Source: Devosia equisanguinis (GTDB taxonomy: Bacteria; Pseudomonadota; Alphaproteobacteria; Rhizobiales; Devosiaceae). Taken from it: a stretch of 64,000 bases of DNA. The notes under the pieces were generated by a model. That model was not told the origin of the DNA, ran no database searches, and saw nothing but the letters and a program-made list of their open reading frames with translations. The position numbers and the translations under genes were made by a program. Of the stretch, positions 17,147 to 26,860 are shown in pieces. The first letter of the stretch is position 1. Every line of letters starts with the position of its first letter. The DNA lies in contig NZ_UZWD01000022.1 in NCBI RefSeq assembly GCF_900631955.1, positions 62,001 through 126,000 on the forward strand, read 5' to 3'.

Positions 17147-18208
17147 ATGGCCATGATTTCCCAATCCAACAATGGCGGTGGCAAGCTACAGGTCGGCGGC
17201 AGCGCCGAGGAGCGTGTGCTGCGTGGCGACGAGAAGGCCGCCGTGCTGCTGCTCGCCCTTGGCCCGGATTATGGCCGGCCCATCTTCCAGGAACTGGACG
17301 AGATCGAAATCCGCCAGCTTTCCCGCGCCATGTCGCGCCTGGGTCCCATCACCCAGAAAATGCTCGACGACCTGATGGTCGAGTTCGTGACCACCATTTC
17401 ATCCAACGGCTCGCTGGCCGGCAATACCGACTCCACCGAACGGCTGCTGCTGAGCTTCCTGCCGCAGGATCGCGTCAACGCCATCATGGAAGAAATCCGC
17501 GGCCCCGCCGGCCGTAACATGTGGGAAAAGCTCGCCAATGTGCAGGCCGACGTGCTGGCGGCCTATCTCAAGAACGAATACCCGCAAACCATCGCCGTGG
17601 TGCTCTCCAAGATCGATACCGCCCACGCCTCCCAGGTGCTCGCCGCCCTGCCCGAGGAGCTGGCAATGGACGTGGTGCAGCGCATGCTGGGCCTCGACCC
17701 GGTACAGAAGGAAATTCTCGAAAAGATCGAGATGACCTTGCGCACCGAGTTCATGTCGACGCTCAACCACGCCAAGCGGCGCGACAGCCACGAACAGATG
17801 GCCGAAATCTTCAACTCCTTCGATCGCCAGACCGAAGCGCGCTTCATCACCAATCTCGAGGAGATGAACCGAGAGGATGCCGAGCGCATCAAGGCGCTGA
17901 TGTTCACCTTCGAAGATCTGGGCCGACTCGATGCCTCCGCCATCCAGACCCTGCTGTCGCGCCTCGACAAGCGCGACCTGGCTCTTGGCCTCAAGGGCGC
18001 CAGCGACGGGGTCAAGGAATTCTTCTTCAACAACATGTCGGGCCGCGCCGCCAAGATGCTGCAGGACGAAATGGGCGATATGGGCCCGGTCCGTCTCAAA
18101 GACGTCGACGAGGCCCAAACGCGCATGGTCGCAACTGCCAAGGACCTGGCCGCCAAGGGTGAGATCATCATCCTCAAGACCAAGTCCGACGACCAGATGG
18201 TGGCCTAG
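17147..18208 (+). CDS. fliG: Flagellar motor switch protein FliG
   Basis: 353 aa. N-terminal FliF-binding domain (~20-120, [18 protein letters not shown]), middle domain with the EHPQ-like [14 protein letters not shown] (~143), and C-terminal torque domain (~250-340) with the charged helix [20 protein letters not shown]. FliG couples stator ions to rotor rotation. It begins 5 nt after fliF. Confidence 0.96.
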   Translation: MAMISQSNNGGGKLQVGGSAEERVLRGDEKAAVLLLALGPDYGRPIFQELDEIEIRQLSRAMSRLGPITQKMLDDLMVEFVTTISSNGSLAGNTDSTERLLLSFLPQDRVNAIMEEIRGPAGRNMWEKLANVQADVLAAYLKNEYPQTIAVVLSKIDTAHASQVLAALPEELAMDVVQRMLGLDPVQKEILEKIEMTLRTEFMSTLNHAKRRDSHEQMAEIFNSFDRQTEARFITNLEEMNREDAERIKALMFTFEDLGRLDASAIQTLLSRLDKRDLALGLKGASDGVKEFFFNNMSGRAAKMLQDEMGDMGPVRLKDVDEAQTRMVATAKDLAAKGEIIILKTKSDDQMVA

Positions 18209-18210
18209 CC

Positions 18211-18906
18211 ATGGTCAGCCTCGCCCGCTTCACCTTCGATCTCGACCTTGAACCCCGTGCCACCCGCGTGCTGCGCGCAGAACCGTCCCATCAGGCCTCC
18301 GAGCCGGCGCCGCCCCCATTGCCGGCCGGCATTCCTGAAGATGTCGTGGCCCAACTGGTGCAGGCTGCGCGCGAAGAAGCCTACGCGGAAGGCCTGGCAG
18401 CAGGCGGCCAGCAGGCCGAAGCTCTGGCTGCCCAGACCATCGCCGCAGCGGCCGGCACCATCGCGACCAAGACCGCGCAGATGAGCGCAGCGCTCGACCA
18501 CGCCATTGCCGCCAACAAGCTCGAGGCCATCGAACTGGCAGCCAGTGTCGGTCGCAAGCTGGCCCTGCATCTGGTCGCCCGCCACCCCCTGACCGAATTG
18601 CAGGCGCTGATCGCCGAGTGCCTCGAAAGCCTTGATGGCGTGCCGCACCTGGTGATCCGCTGCCATCCTGATCTGGCCGACATGGTGCGCGAAGCCGCCA
18701 CCGCGCAGATGACCACCTCCGGTTTTGCCGGGCGCCTGGTGGTCATGGGCGACCCCGAAATCCGCCTGGGCGATGGGCGCCTGGAATGGGTCGATGGCGG
18801 CCTCGTGCGCGACATTGCCGCCACCTCTGCCCAGATCGATCGACACATAGCCGCCTATCTCGCCGCACACGGCCAGACCGACAAAGCCATGGAGCATGGT
18901 GCATGA
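18211..18906 (+). CDS. fliH: Flagellar assembly protein FliH (FlbE-like)
   Basis: 231 aa. A proline-rich N-terminus is followed by the Ala/Glu/Gly-patterned helix AAREEAYAEGLAAGGQQAEA (~54-75), typical of FliH GxxxG regions, and a C-terminal domain that binds the ATPase (DPEIRLGDGRLEWVDGG). FliH regulates FliI and docks it to the export gate. It starts 2 nt after fliG and overlaps fliN by 4 nt. Sequence conservation in this family is low; position between fliG and fliN supports the call. Confidence 0.85.
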   Translation: MVSLARFTFDLDLEPRATRVLRAEPSHQASEPAPPPLPAGIPEDVVAQLVQAAREEAYAEGLAAGGQQAEALAAQTIAAAAGTIATKTAQMSAALDHAIAANKLEAIELAASVGRKLALHLVARHPLTELQALIAECLESLDGVPHLVIRCHPDLADMVREAATAQMTTSGFAGRLVVMGDPEIRLGDGRLEWVDGGLVRDIAATSAQIDRHIAAYLAAHGQTDKAMEHGA

Positions 18907-19247
18907 GCGAACCCGAACCCGATATCAGCGCAGACGCCTTTAGCCTCGATGAGATGGCTGCACCCGAGGCGCGCGAAAAAGAAATGGACCTCCATATCGA
19001 GCGGACCGCTGCCGACCTCGAAGCCGTGTTCGATGTTCCGGTGCGCGTCTCGGTCGTGCTGGGCCGTACCAAGATGCCGGTCTCCAACCTGCTCCGGCTC
19101 GATACCGGCACGGTGATCGAACTCGACCGTCAGGTCGGCGAAGCCGTCGAAATCTTCATCAATGATCGCCTGGTGGCCAGGGGTGAAATCGTGCTGGTCG
19201 AAGACCGGCTCGGCGTCACCATGACCGAAATCATCAAGCCTCAATAA
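18903..19247 (+). CDS. fliN: Flagellar motor switch protein FliN
   Basis: 114 aa. The C-terminal SpoA domain (~40-112) contains VPVRVSVVLGRTKMPVSNLL and NDRLVARGEIVLVEDRLGVTMTEI, the FliN signature. FliN forms the lower C-ring with FliG and FliM and binds the FliH-FliI complex. The ATG overlaps the fliH stop (ATGA), giving translational coupling. A longer in-frame extension inside fliH is not used. Confidence 0.95.
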   Translation: MSEPEPDISADAFSLDEMAAPEAREKEMDLHIERTAADLEAVFDVPVRVSVVLGRTKMPVSNLLRLDTGTVIELDRQVGEAVEIFINDRLVARGEIVLVEDRLGVTMTEIIKPQ

Positions 19248-19259
19248 GGGAACGGCCAA

Positions 19260-20627
19260 ATGCGTCTCCTCATCATCGGAGCTCTCGAAGGCCAGTTGAG
19301 CACGGCCACCAAGATGGCCATGGATGGCGGGGCCAAGGTGGCGCATGCGCCCTCCATCGACATCGCCATGGCTTCGCTGCGCGCCGGTCGCGGCGCCGAC
19401 CTGTTGCTGGTCGACGTGATGATGGATATTGCCGGGCTGATCGCGGCGCTCGAAGCCGAGCGCATCGCCCTGCCGGTCGTTGCCTGCGGGGTCGAGACCA
19501 ACGCTGCCGCTGCCGTCAACGCCATTCGCGCCGGGGCCAAGGAATATATCCCCCTGCCCCCCGATGCGGCGCTTATCGCTGCCGTCATCGCCGCCGTGGC
19601 GCGCGAAACCTCGGACTTCCTCTATCGCGATCCGGCCATGGATCGCATCGTGCGCATGGCCGATCAGGTCGCCGGCTCCGATGCCTCGATCCTGATCACC
19701 GGCGAGAGCGGCACCGGCAAGGAAGTCATTGCCAAATATGTGCACGGCCGTTCGCGTCGCGCTGGCAAGCCCTTCATCTCGGTCAACTGTGCCGCCATTC
19801 CCGAGGCCCTGCTCGAGTCCGAATTGTTCGGGCACGAAAAAGGCTCCTTCACCGGGGCCGTTGCCCGCCGCATCGGCAAGTTCGAGGAAGCCTCGGGTGG
19901 TACGCTGCTGCTCGACGAAATCTCGGAAATGGACGTGCGCCTGCAGGCCAAGCTCCTGCGCGCCATTCAGGAACGGGTCATCGACCGCGTTGGCGGTACC
20001 AAGCCGGTGCCTGTCGATATCCGCATCCTCGCCACCTCCAACCGCAATCTCAACGAAGCCGTCCGCGAAGGCAGCTTCCGCGAGGACCTGATGTTCCGCC
20101 TCAACGTCGTCAACCTCAAGCTGCCGCCGCTGCGCGACCGCCCGGGCGACATTCTGGCCCTGTCCGAACATTTCGTCGCCAAATATGCCAAGGCCAACGG
20201 CCTGCCGCCACGCCAGCTTTCCGTGGAGGCGCGCGAGGCGCTGGTCAAGGCGCCCTGGCCGGGCAATGTGCGCGAGCTGGAAAATACCCTGCATCGCGCC
20301 GTTCTGCTCTCCTCCGGCGAAGTCGTCGGACCCGACGCCATCGTGCTGCCCGATGGCATGGGCCTCGCCGAAGCTGCCCGCGCCAGCTCGCCCGCCCAGA
20401 TGGCCGCCCAGACCGCCGAGGCCATGAGCCGCGCCCTGGTTGGCCGCACCGTCGCCGATGTGGAACGCGGCTTGATCCTCGATACGCTCGACCACACATT
20501 CGGCAACCGCACCCACGCAGCCAATATTCTGGGTATCTCGATCCGCACCCTGCGCAACAAGCTCAACCAATATGCCGACGAGGGCGTCTTCGTGCCCGAA
20601 CCGGGCGAGAAGCGCGGGGCCGCGTGA
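19260..20627 (+). CDS. flbD: FlbD, sigma-54-dependent flagellar transcription activator
   Basis: 455 aa. Residues 1-115 form a degenerate receiver-like domain. The AAA+ domain (~125-350) has Walker A GESGTGKE (~148), the sigma-54-contacting loop GSFTGA and Walker [14 protein letters not shown] Fis-type helix-turn-helix ends the protein ([20 protein letters not shown]). FlbD activates late and represses early flagellar genes in Caulobacter. It closes the fliF operon (12-nt gap). The sigma-54-type promoter of fliK is a likely target. The partner FliX is not in the window. Confidence 0.92.
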   Translation: MRLLIIGALEGQLSTATKMAMDGGAKVAHAPSIDIAMASLRAGRGADLLLVDVMMDIAGLIAALEAERIALPVVACGVETNAAAAVNAIRAGAKEYIPLPPDAALIAAVIAAVARETSDFLYRDPAMDRIVRMADQVAGSDASILITGESGTGKEVIAKYVHGRSRRAGKPFISVNCAAIPEALLESELFGHEKGSFTGAVARRIGKFEEASGGTLLLDEISEMDVRLQAKLLRAIQERVIDRVGGTKPVPVDIRILATSNRNLNEAVREGSFREDLMFRLNVVNLKLPPLRDRPGDILALSEHFVAKYAKANGLPPRQLSVEAREALVKAPWPGNVRELENTLHRAVLLSSGEVVGPDAIVLPDGMGLAEAARASSPAQMAAQTAEAMSRALVGRTVADVERGLILDTLDHTFGNRTHAANILGISIRTLRNKLNQYADEGVFVPEPGEKRGAA

Positions 20628-20685
20628 TGGAACAGCAGCACGCTTCTGCCTCTCCCTTTGGGCGAGCGGCTCGGTGGACTAATCA

Positions 20686-22839
20686 ATGACCGATATCCCA
20701 TCCACACCCGGGTCGCGCTTTAGCCTTCCGTCGATCCAGCAGGTCCTGACCACCCTGCGGTCGGGCGATATCGCGCTGGCCGCCGGCGTGATGGGGCTCA
20801 TCGTCATCCTCATCGTGCCCATGCCGCCGCTTTTGGTGGACATGCTGCTGGCCATTTCCATCGTCTTCTCGGTCATGATCCTCATGACCTCGCTCTTCAT
20901 TCAGAAGCCGCTTGAGTTCTCGTCCTTCCCCACGGTGCTGCTGATCGCCACCATGCTGCGGCTGGGCCTTTCCATCGCCACGACACGCCTCATTCTTTCC
21001 GACGGTCACACCGGCACCGCCGCCGCCGGCCACGTTGTCGAGGCCTTCGGCAATTTCGTGACCCGCGGCAATTTCATCATCGGTACGGTGATTTTCATCA
21101 TCCTCGTGATCGTGAACTTCATCGTCATCACCAAGGGTTCCGGCCGTATCGCCGAAGTGGCTGCCCGCTTCAGCCTCGACGCCATGCCGGGCAAGCAGAT
21201 GGCCATTGACGCCGACCTTTCGGCAGGCCTGATCGACGAAGACACTGCCAAGAAGCGCCGCGCCGAACTCGAGGGCGAAAGCGCCTTCTTCGGTAATATG
21301 GACGGTGCCTCCAAATTTGTGCGCGGCGACGCCATTGCCGGCCTGATCATCACCTTCATCAACATCGCTGCCGGCATGCTGATCGGGGTGATGCAGGAGG
21401 GTCTGTCCTTCCAGGAAGCGGGCAATATCTACACCCTGCTGACCATCGGCGACGGCCTCACCAGTCAGATCCCGGCACTGATCGTGTCGACCGCTGCTGG
21501 TATCCTGGTGTCGAAATCTGGTGTGACAGGCGCGGCCGACAAGGCGCTTTCCAACCAGTTCTCCGGCTATCCGCGCGCCCTGGGCATGTCGTCAGCAGTC
21601 ATGGCGCTGCTGGCCCTTCTGCCCGGCATGCCGATCGTGCCCTTCCTCGCCCTTGCCAGCGGCGTCGGTTATGCCGCCCTGCGCGCCACCCGATCCAAGG
21701 CCGCCCGCGAGGTCGAGGAAAAGGCCAAGGCTGCCTTGAAGGCCGCTGCACCCGGCCCCGGAGGCCAGCCGGCCGGCCTGCCCGGGGGGCCGCCACCCGA
21801 GGCACCGATCTCGGATACGCTCAAGATCGATGATCTCAAGCTCGAACTGGGCTATGGCCTGCTCAGCCTGGTCAAGGAAGACGAGACTGGCACCGATCGC
21901 CTGACCGAACAGATCAAGGCGCTGCGCCGCCAGCTGGCGCTGGAACTCGGCTTCGTTATGCCGCCGGTGCGCATTCTCGACAACATGCAGCTCGAGCCCA
22001 ACGACTACAAGATCCGCATCAAGGAAGTGGAAGCCGGCGCCGGCCAGATCTTTGCCAATCAGCTCATGGTCATGGACCCCTATGGCAACCAGATCGATCT
22101 GCCGGGCACCCACACTACCGAGCCAACCTTCGGCCTGCCCGCGACCTGGATCGAGCCGGCCCTGCGCGACGAGGCCGAATTGCGAGGCCTCTCCATCATC
22201 GACCCTTCGACAGTGATCTCGACCCATCTGACCGAAGTGCTCAAGGCCAATGTCTCCGAGCTGTTGAGTTATGCCAATGTGCAGTCCCTGTTGTCGGGCC
22301 TGCCCAAGGACCAGCAGAAGCTGGTCGAGGACCTGATCCCCAGCCAGATTTCCGTCTCCGGCATCCAGCGCGTGCTCCAGGCGCTGCTTGGTGAACGCAT
22401 CTCGATCCGCGATCTCTCGACCATTCTCGAGGCCATCGCCGAAATCGCCGCACCCGGTCGTTCGCTCCAGGCCGTGACTGAACATGTTCGCGCGCGCCTG
22501 GCGCGCCAGCTCTGCGCCGCGCATCTGGGTCCGGACGGCAACCTGCCGCTGCTGACGCTGTCGCCGCAATGGGAACGCGATTTTGCCGAGGCCATGGTAG
22601 GCGAAGGCGACAACCAGCACCTGGCCATGGCCCCCAGCCGTCTGCAGCAATTCATCGGCGCCATTCAGGGCGCTTATGAACGCGCTGCCCAGCAGGGCGA
22701 GCTGCCCGTGCTGATCACCTCGCCCTCCATTCGCCCACATGTCCGCGCCATCATCGAGCGTTTCCGCCCCCACACGGTGGTGATGAGCCAGAACGAGGTG
22801 CATCCACGCGTGCGCCTCAAGACCGTAGGCAGCGTCTAA
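20686..22839 (+). CDS. flhA: Flagellar export gate protein FlhA
   Basis: 717 aa. Residues ~20-340 hold eight predicted membrane helices, including the conserved cytoplasmic FHIPEP-family segment (ITKGSGRIAEVAARFSLDAM, ~145-165, and PGKQMAIDADLSAGLIDE). The cytoplasmic nonamer domain follows a Pro/Gly-rich linker (~355-380). It forms the proton-driven export gate. The gene lies 58 bp after flbD; no terminator separates them. Confidence 0.96.
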   Translation: MTDIPSTPGSRFSLPSIQQVLTTLRSGDIALAAGVMGLIVILIVPMPPLLVDMLLAISIVFSVMILMTSLFIQKPLEFSSFPTVLLIATMLRLGLSIATTRLILSDGHTGTAAAGHVVEAFGNFVTRGNFIIGTVIFIILVIVNFIVITKGSGRIAEVAARFSLDAMPGKQMAIDADLSAGLIDEDTAKKRRAELEGESAFFGNMDGASKFVRGDAIAGLIITFINIAAGMLIGVMQEGLSFQEAGNIYTLLTIGDGLTSQIPALIVSTAAGILVSKSGVTGAADKALSNQFSGYPRALGMSSAVMALLALLPGMPIVPFLALASGVGYAALRATRSKAAREVEEKAKAALKAAAPGPGGQPAGLPGGPPPEAPISDTLKIDDLKLELGYGLLSLVKEDETGTDRLTEQIKALRRQLALELGFVMPPVRILDNMQLEPNDYKIRIKEVEAGAGQIFANQLMVMDPYGNQIDLPGTHTTEPTFGLPATWIEPALRDEAELRGLSIIDPSTVISTHLTEVLKANVSELLSYANVQSLLSGLPKDQQKLVEDLIPSQISVSGIQRVLQALLGERISIRDLSTILEAIAEIAAPGRSLQAVTEHVRARLARQLCAAHLGPDGNLPLLTLSPQWERDFAEAMVGEGDNQHLAMAPSRLQQFIGAIQGAYERAAQQGELPVLITSPSIRPHVRAIIERFRPHTVVMSQNEVHPRVRLKTVGSV

Positions 22840-22876
22840 AGTCCGCCCAGCAACACCTGCCCTGAGGGAACCACCG

Positions 22877-23623
22877 ATGAGCCATGACAAGATCGCCCTG
22901 GTGACGGGCGCCACCTCGGGCATCGGTCGGGCGACTGCCCTCGGCCTTGCAGATGCGGGTTATCGGGTCGCCATTCTCGGCCGCCGGCAGAAGGAGCTCG
23001 AAGCGGTAGCGGCCCAGCACGAGCGGATCGTGTTCCAGGCTCCGTGCGACGTCACCGACGCCAACGCGGTGAAGAACTATTTCGAAGCCATGCTCGCCGC
23101 CCTGGGCCGGATCGATGTCCTTTTCAACAATGCCGGTCGCTCCGCCCCGGGTGCCAATTTCGGCGATGTTGATGTCGAGGACTGGAACGCGGTGGTCAAT
23201 GTCAACCTCAACGGCGCCTTCTACGTTGCCCATGCCGCCTTCCGCGCCATGCGCGACCAGGCCCCGCAAGGCGGACGCATCATCAACAATGGGTCGATCT
23301 CGGCACATGTGCCCAGGCCCCATTCTGCGGCCTATGCAGCCACCAAGCACGCCATTACCGGCCTGACCCGCGCTATCTCGCTCGATGGCCGCCCCTATTC
23401 GATCGCTTGCGGCCAACTCGATATCGGCAATGTAGCCACAGACATGACCGCCGCCATGACTCAGGGTGTGTTGCAGGCCGATGGCCGCCTTGCCCCTGAG
23501 CCCACTTTCGCGCTGCGACATGCGGTCAAGGCAGTGGTCACCATGGCCGATCTGCCGCTCGATACCAACATCCAGTTCATGACCATCATGGCCACCGACA
23601 TGCCCTATATCGGTCGTGGCTAA
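22877..23623 (+). CDS. Short-chain dehydrogenase/reductase
   Basis: 248 aa, classical SDR. The cofactor motif is TGATSGIG (~10-17), with NNAG (~87-90) and the catalytic Ser/Tyr/Lys (NGSISAHV and YAATK, ~152-156). It uses NAD(P)H on an unknown substrate. It lies 37 bp after flhA and 137 bp before the iron-transport operon, from which an operator-like palindrome separates it, so it probably belongs to neither. Confidence 0.9.
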   Translation: MSHDKIALVTGATSGIGRATALGLADAGYRVAILGRRQKELEAVAAQHERIVFQAPCDVTDANAVKNYFEAMLAALGRIDVLFNNAGRSAPGANFGDVDVEDWNAVVNVNLNGAFYVAHAAFRAMRDQAPQGGRIINNGSISAHVPRPHSAAYAATKHAITGLTRAISLDGRPYSIACGQLDIGNVATDMTAAMTQGVLQADGRLAPEPTFALRHAVKAVVTMADLPLDTNIQFMTIMATDMPYIGRG

Positions 23624-23653
23624 CGGGTGAACTGTCTCACCTGCGACAAAAAG

Positions 23654-23670
23654 ATGATAGTTACTATCAT
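23654..23670. promoter_or_regulatory. IRO-box-like iron operator (RirA type)
   Basis: ATGATAG-TTA-CTATCAT is a perfect 7-bp inverted repeat that contains TGA-N9-TCA, the core described for RirA iron-responsive operators in Rhizobiales. It lies about 90 bp before the siderophore-binding protein gene. Fur, Mur or Irr sites are alternatives. Confidence 0.65.
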
Positions 23671-23760
23671 AATTATCTAGTCCCTCACTGCAGACGATGC
23701 TAAGCGAGATAAAGGCCGGCCTCGGGCTGGCTGATCTCCACGTTTGGGATGAGAGAGAAG

Positions 23761-24705
23761 ATGACACCTCTTGCGCATAATCGCCGCAGCGTAATGCTCG
23801 CCGGCCTGGCTTTCGTGCTGCTGGGCTCCAGCGCCATGGCTGCTGATGGCTGGCCGCGCAGCTTCACCAATGCCGACGGCACCACCACCGAGATCGCCGC
23901 CCAACCGCAGCGCATTCTCTCCACCTCGGTGACCATTACCGGAACGCTCCTTGCCATCGATGCTCCCGTCGTCGCCAGTGGTTCGGCCGGCAATGGCAAG
24001 TTCTTCGCCCAGTGGGCGCCGGTTGCCGAAGAGCGCGGCGTCACCAATGCATGGCCGGCCGGCAGCGTCGATATCGAGGCGGTCTATGCCGCTCAGCCTG
24101 ACCTCATCGTGGTCTCGGTGACCGGCGCCGACTCCGCGCTTGACCAGCTGGCAGAATTTCAGGCCATCGCCCCCACCATCGTGCTGAACTATGGCAGCCA
24201 GACCTGGCAGGAACTGGCCGGTCATCTGGGCGATGCGACAGGACTGGAAGAAGCCGCTGCAGCCAAGGTGGCGGGATTTGACGCCTATGTGGCCGATGCT
24301 GCTGCCAAGATCACGGTTCCCGAAGGCACCGCCGATATCATCAGCTTCAACGGCGCCGGTCAGGATAATCCAATCGCCCGCGCCGGCGGGGTGCATGCCG
24401 CCCTCCTGCAGTCGCTCGGCTTTACGGTTGAAGATCCCAATCCCGAATGGCACAGCCAGCCCAACCAGCGCGCCGACTTCGTCTGGGCGCCATATGAAAA
24501 GCTCGTGGACCTGACCTCGGCCACCACCTTCATCCTGTCGCGCGACAATGAAGGCGCCAAGGCCTTCCTCGAAGATCCGGTGCTGGCCAATCTTCCCTCG
24601 GTCAAGGCCGGTCAGGTCTATGGCCTGGGTGCCAATTCCTTCCGCATCGACTTCTACAGTGCCACCGAAATCGTCGACGGCATTGTCGAGAATTTTTCAA
24701 AGTAA
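23761..24705 (+). CDS. Fe(III)-siderophore ABC transporter, periplasmic binding protein (FepB-like)
   Basis: 314 aa. A signal peptide (~1-27, ending AMAAD) is followed by a class III solute-binding fold: PQRILSTSVTITGTLLAID, VDIEAVYAAQPDLIVVSV and a C-terminal GLGANSFRIDFYSATEIVD. It would capture a ferric siderophore in the periplasm. The ATG at 23761 follows GAGAGA; an in-frame ATG 12 nt earlier is possible. First gene of an operon with two permeases and a flavoenzyme, behind an IRO-box-like operator. Confidence 0.88.
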   Translation: MTPLAHNRRSVMLAGLAFVLLGSSAMAADGWPRSFTNADGTTTEIAAQPQRILSTSVTITGTLLAIDAPVVASGSAGNGKFFAQWAPVAEERGVTNAWPAGSVDIEAVYAAQPDLIVVSVTGADSALDQLAEFQAIAPTIVLNYGSQTWQELAGHLGDATGLEEAAAAKVAGFDAYVADAAAKITVPEGTADIISFNGAGQDNPIARAGGVHAALLQSLGFTVEDPNPEWHSQPNQRADFVWAPYEKLVDLTSATTFILSRDNEGAKAFLEDPVLANLPSVKAGQVYGLGANSFRIDFYSATEIVDGIVENFSK

Positions 24706-24729
24706 GCCGAAAGACGGGCCGTCGGCAGC

Positions 24730-25794
24730 ATGCCGACGGCTCATTCCCCCATGCCTGAACCGCGTTCCGCCGTGCTCCCGCACGCCCCAAAAGCCTTGCT
24801 CCTCCGGCGTCTCACCGGACTGGCCGTGCTCGCTTTGATCTTGATAGTGCTGGTGCCGCTCAGCCTCGTAGTCGGGTCGCAATCCATCGCGCCCGAAACC
24901 GTCTGGAGCGCCATAACGGCCTTCGACGCGACCGATAGCGCTCATCTCCTGGTCACCCATCTGCGCATTCCCCGAACGCTTCTGGCCATCATAATCGGAT
25001 CGGGGCTGGGGGTGGCCGGCGCGGTGATGCAGGCCATGACCCGCAACCCCCTCGCCGATCCGGGAATTTTCGGTGTCAATGCCGGGGCGGCCGCGGCCGT
25101 CGCGGGAGCCATTGCCCTGTTCGGCGCCATCAATGTCACCGCCTATATGGCTTTCGGGCTCGTGGGGGCCTCTCTGGCCGGCGTGGCCATCTATGTGCTG
25201 GGCGATCTGGGGCGCAATGCCAGCCCGGTGCGGGTGGTGCTGGCCGGCGCCGCCATTTCGATCGTGCTGCTGTCGCTGACCCAGATCATTCTCATCAACA
25301 GCGAGGAACAGGTTTTCGACCAGTTCCGCCATTGGACCGTGGGCTCGCTGCAGGGCCGTGGCGCGGCCGTGCTCGGGCCGGTATCGATGCTGACCGCGAT
25401 TGGGCTTGCTCTGGCGTTGGCCCTTGCCCGCCCGCTCAATGCCGCCGCGCTCGGCCAGGACCTGTCCCGCTCAATGGGTGTCGATCCCAAGCGCATCTGG
25501 AGCCTCGCCGCCCTTGTCGTCATCATCCTTTCAGGCGCGGCTACTGCCGCCGCCGGGCCAATCGCCTTTATCGGCCTCACAGCGCCGCACCTGGCGCGCT
25601 TCATCACCGGCCCCAGCCATCGTTGGCTGTTGCCCTATGTGATGCTGGTTTCAGCAGTGCTCATGCTGAGCGCCGACATTGTAGGGCGTATCATCGCGCC
25701 CCCCGGTGAAATCGGCGTTGGCATCATGGTGGCCCTGCTGGGTGGACCATTCTTCGTCGTCATGGTGCGCCGCAAGCGGATTGCCCAGCTATGA
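24730..25794 (+). CDS. FecCD-family siderophore ABC permease 1 (FepD-like)
   Basis: 354 aa with about nine membrane helices. Conserved FecCD features are RIPRTLLAIIIGSGLGVAGA (~79-99), QAMTRNPLADPGIFGVNAGA (~100) and the ATPase-contact segment GPIAFIGLTAPHLARFITG (~275). It starts 24 nt after the binding-protein gene and overlaps the next permease by 4 nt (ATGA). Confidence 0.93.
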   Translation: MPTAHSPMPEPRSAVLPHAPKALLLRRLTGLAVLALILIVLVPLSLVVGSQSIAPETVWSAITAFDATDSAHLLVTHLRIPRTLLAIIIGSGLGVAGAVMQAMTRNPLADPGIFGVNAGAAAAVAGAIALFGAINVTAYMAFGLVGASLAGVAIYVLGDLGRNASPVRVVLAGAAISIVLLSLTQIILINSEEQVFDQFRHWTVGSLQGRGAAVLGPVSMLTAIGLALALALARPLNAAALGQDLSRSMGVDPKRIWSLAALVVIILSGAATAAAGPIAFIGLTAPHLARFITGPSHRWLLPYVMLVSAVLMLSADIVGRIIAPPGEIGVGIMVALLGGPFFVVMVRRKRIAQL

Positions 25795-26852
25795 GATTGT
25801 CCCGCCGCACCAACGTCGACGGTCGCCCAGCCATCGCGATAGCGGCCGGGTCGCTGTCCCTCTCCATAGAAACTCGCCCGACCCTGATAACACTCGCGCT
25901 GCTGTTGCTGGCCGCGGCGCTGGCCGTTGTTGCCATGACCATCGGCCGCATTCCGCTGGCGACAGGCGATGTGCTCGCCATCATCTTTGGCCAGGGCCCT
26001 GGTGGCAGTGCCGAGCAGGTGGTGCTCAATGTGCGCCTGCCGCGCATGCTGACCGGGCTTTTCGTTGGCGCTGCCCTTGGCGCGTCGGGCGCGGTATTCC
26101 AGTCCATCTCACGCAATGCGCTCGGGTCGCCCGATATCATCGGCTTCACCACCGGCAGTGCCACCGGCGCCCTGGCGCAGATCGTGGTTTTCGGTGGCAG
26201 CGGGCTGCTGGTGGCGGCATCGGCCATGGGTGGTGGCGTGATCACGGCGCTTGTCGTCTATACCCTTTCTGTCAAGGGCGGCAGCACCAGCAGCTATCGC
26301 CTGGTGCTAATCGGCATTGGCGTCGGCGCGGTGCTGACCGCACTCAACGGACTGATGCTGGTAAAGGGCAACCTCGATGACGCCATCGCCGCCAACCTGT
26401 GGATGGCGGGCTCCCTCAACGCCCGCACCTGGATTCACGCCTGGCCGGTCACGATCGGCACGCTGACCATCCTACCGATACTGGCGTTGCTCGCGCGGCC
26501 CTTGGCGCTGATGGAGATGGGCGACGACGTGGCGCGGCAACTGGGCGTCAATGTCGAGTTGGTGCGCGTTTCAGCGATGATCCTGGCCGTATTGCTCGCC
26601 AGTCTCGCCACCGGTTCGGCCGGCCCCGTGGCATTTGTGGCGCTCGCTGCCCCGCAACTGGTGCGCCGCCTTGTAGGCCACGGGCAGCTTGCCATCATCG
26701 GCTCCGCGGCAATGGGCGCACTGCTGCTGGTCCTGGCCGATCTCGTCTCTCAACTCGCGCCCCTTGGCATCGTCGTGCCCATCGGGCGCATGACCGGCCT
26801 GGTGGGCGGGCTCTATCTCGTCTGGCTGCTGACCCGTACCAAAAGTCTTTAG
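25791..26852 (+). CDS. FecCD-family siderophore ABC permease 2 (FepG-like)
   Basis: 353 aa with FecCD signatures LPRMLTGLFVGAALGASGAV, ISRNALGSPDIIGFTTG and GPVAFVALAAPQLVRRLVG. It should pair with the preceding permease as a heterodimeric channel. The expected third component, a FepC-type ATPase, does not follow; the next gene encodes a flavin monooxygenase. Confidence 0.93.
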   Translation: MRLSRRTNVDGRPAIAIAAGSLSLSIETRPTLITLALLLLAAALAVVAMTIGRIPLATGDVLAIIFGQGPGGSAEQVVLNVRLPRMLTGLFVGAALGASGAVFQSISRNALGSPDIIGFTTGSATGALAQIVVFGGSGLLVAASAMGGGVITALVVYTLSVKGGSTSSYRLVLIGIGVGAVLTALNGLMLVKGNLDDAIAANLWMAGSLNARTWIHAWPVTIGTLTILPILALLARPLALMEMGDDVARQLGVNVELVRVSAMILAVLLASLATGSAGPVAFVALAAPQLVRRLVGHGQLAIIGSAAMGALLLVLADLVSQLAPLGIVVPIGRMTGLVGGLYLVWLLTRTKSL

Positions 26853-26860
26853 AGGGCGCG

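Noticed and set aside
18855..20570. 571-aa open frame opposite fliN and flbD
   Set aside because: Shadow of two certain genes; composition is typical of antisense frames.
26399..26860. N-terminal extension of the LLM monooxygenase
   Set aside because: It lies inside the permease gene and is out-of-frame sequence; ATG 26861 has a ribosome-binding site and family-typical start.
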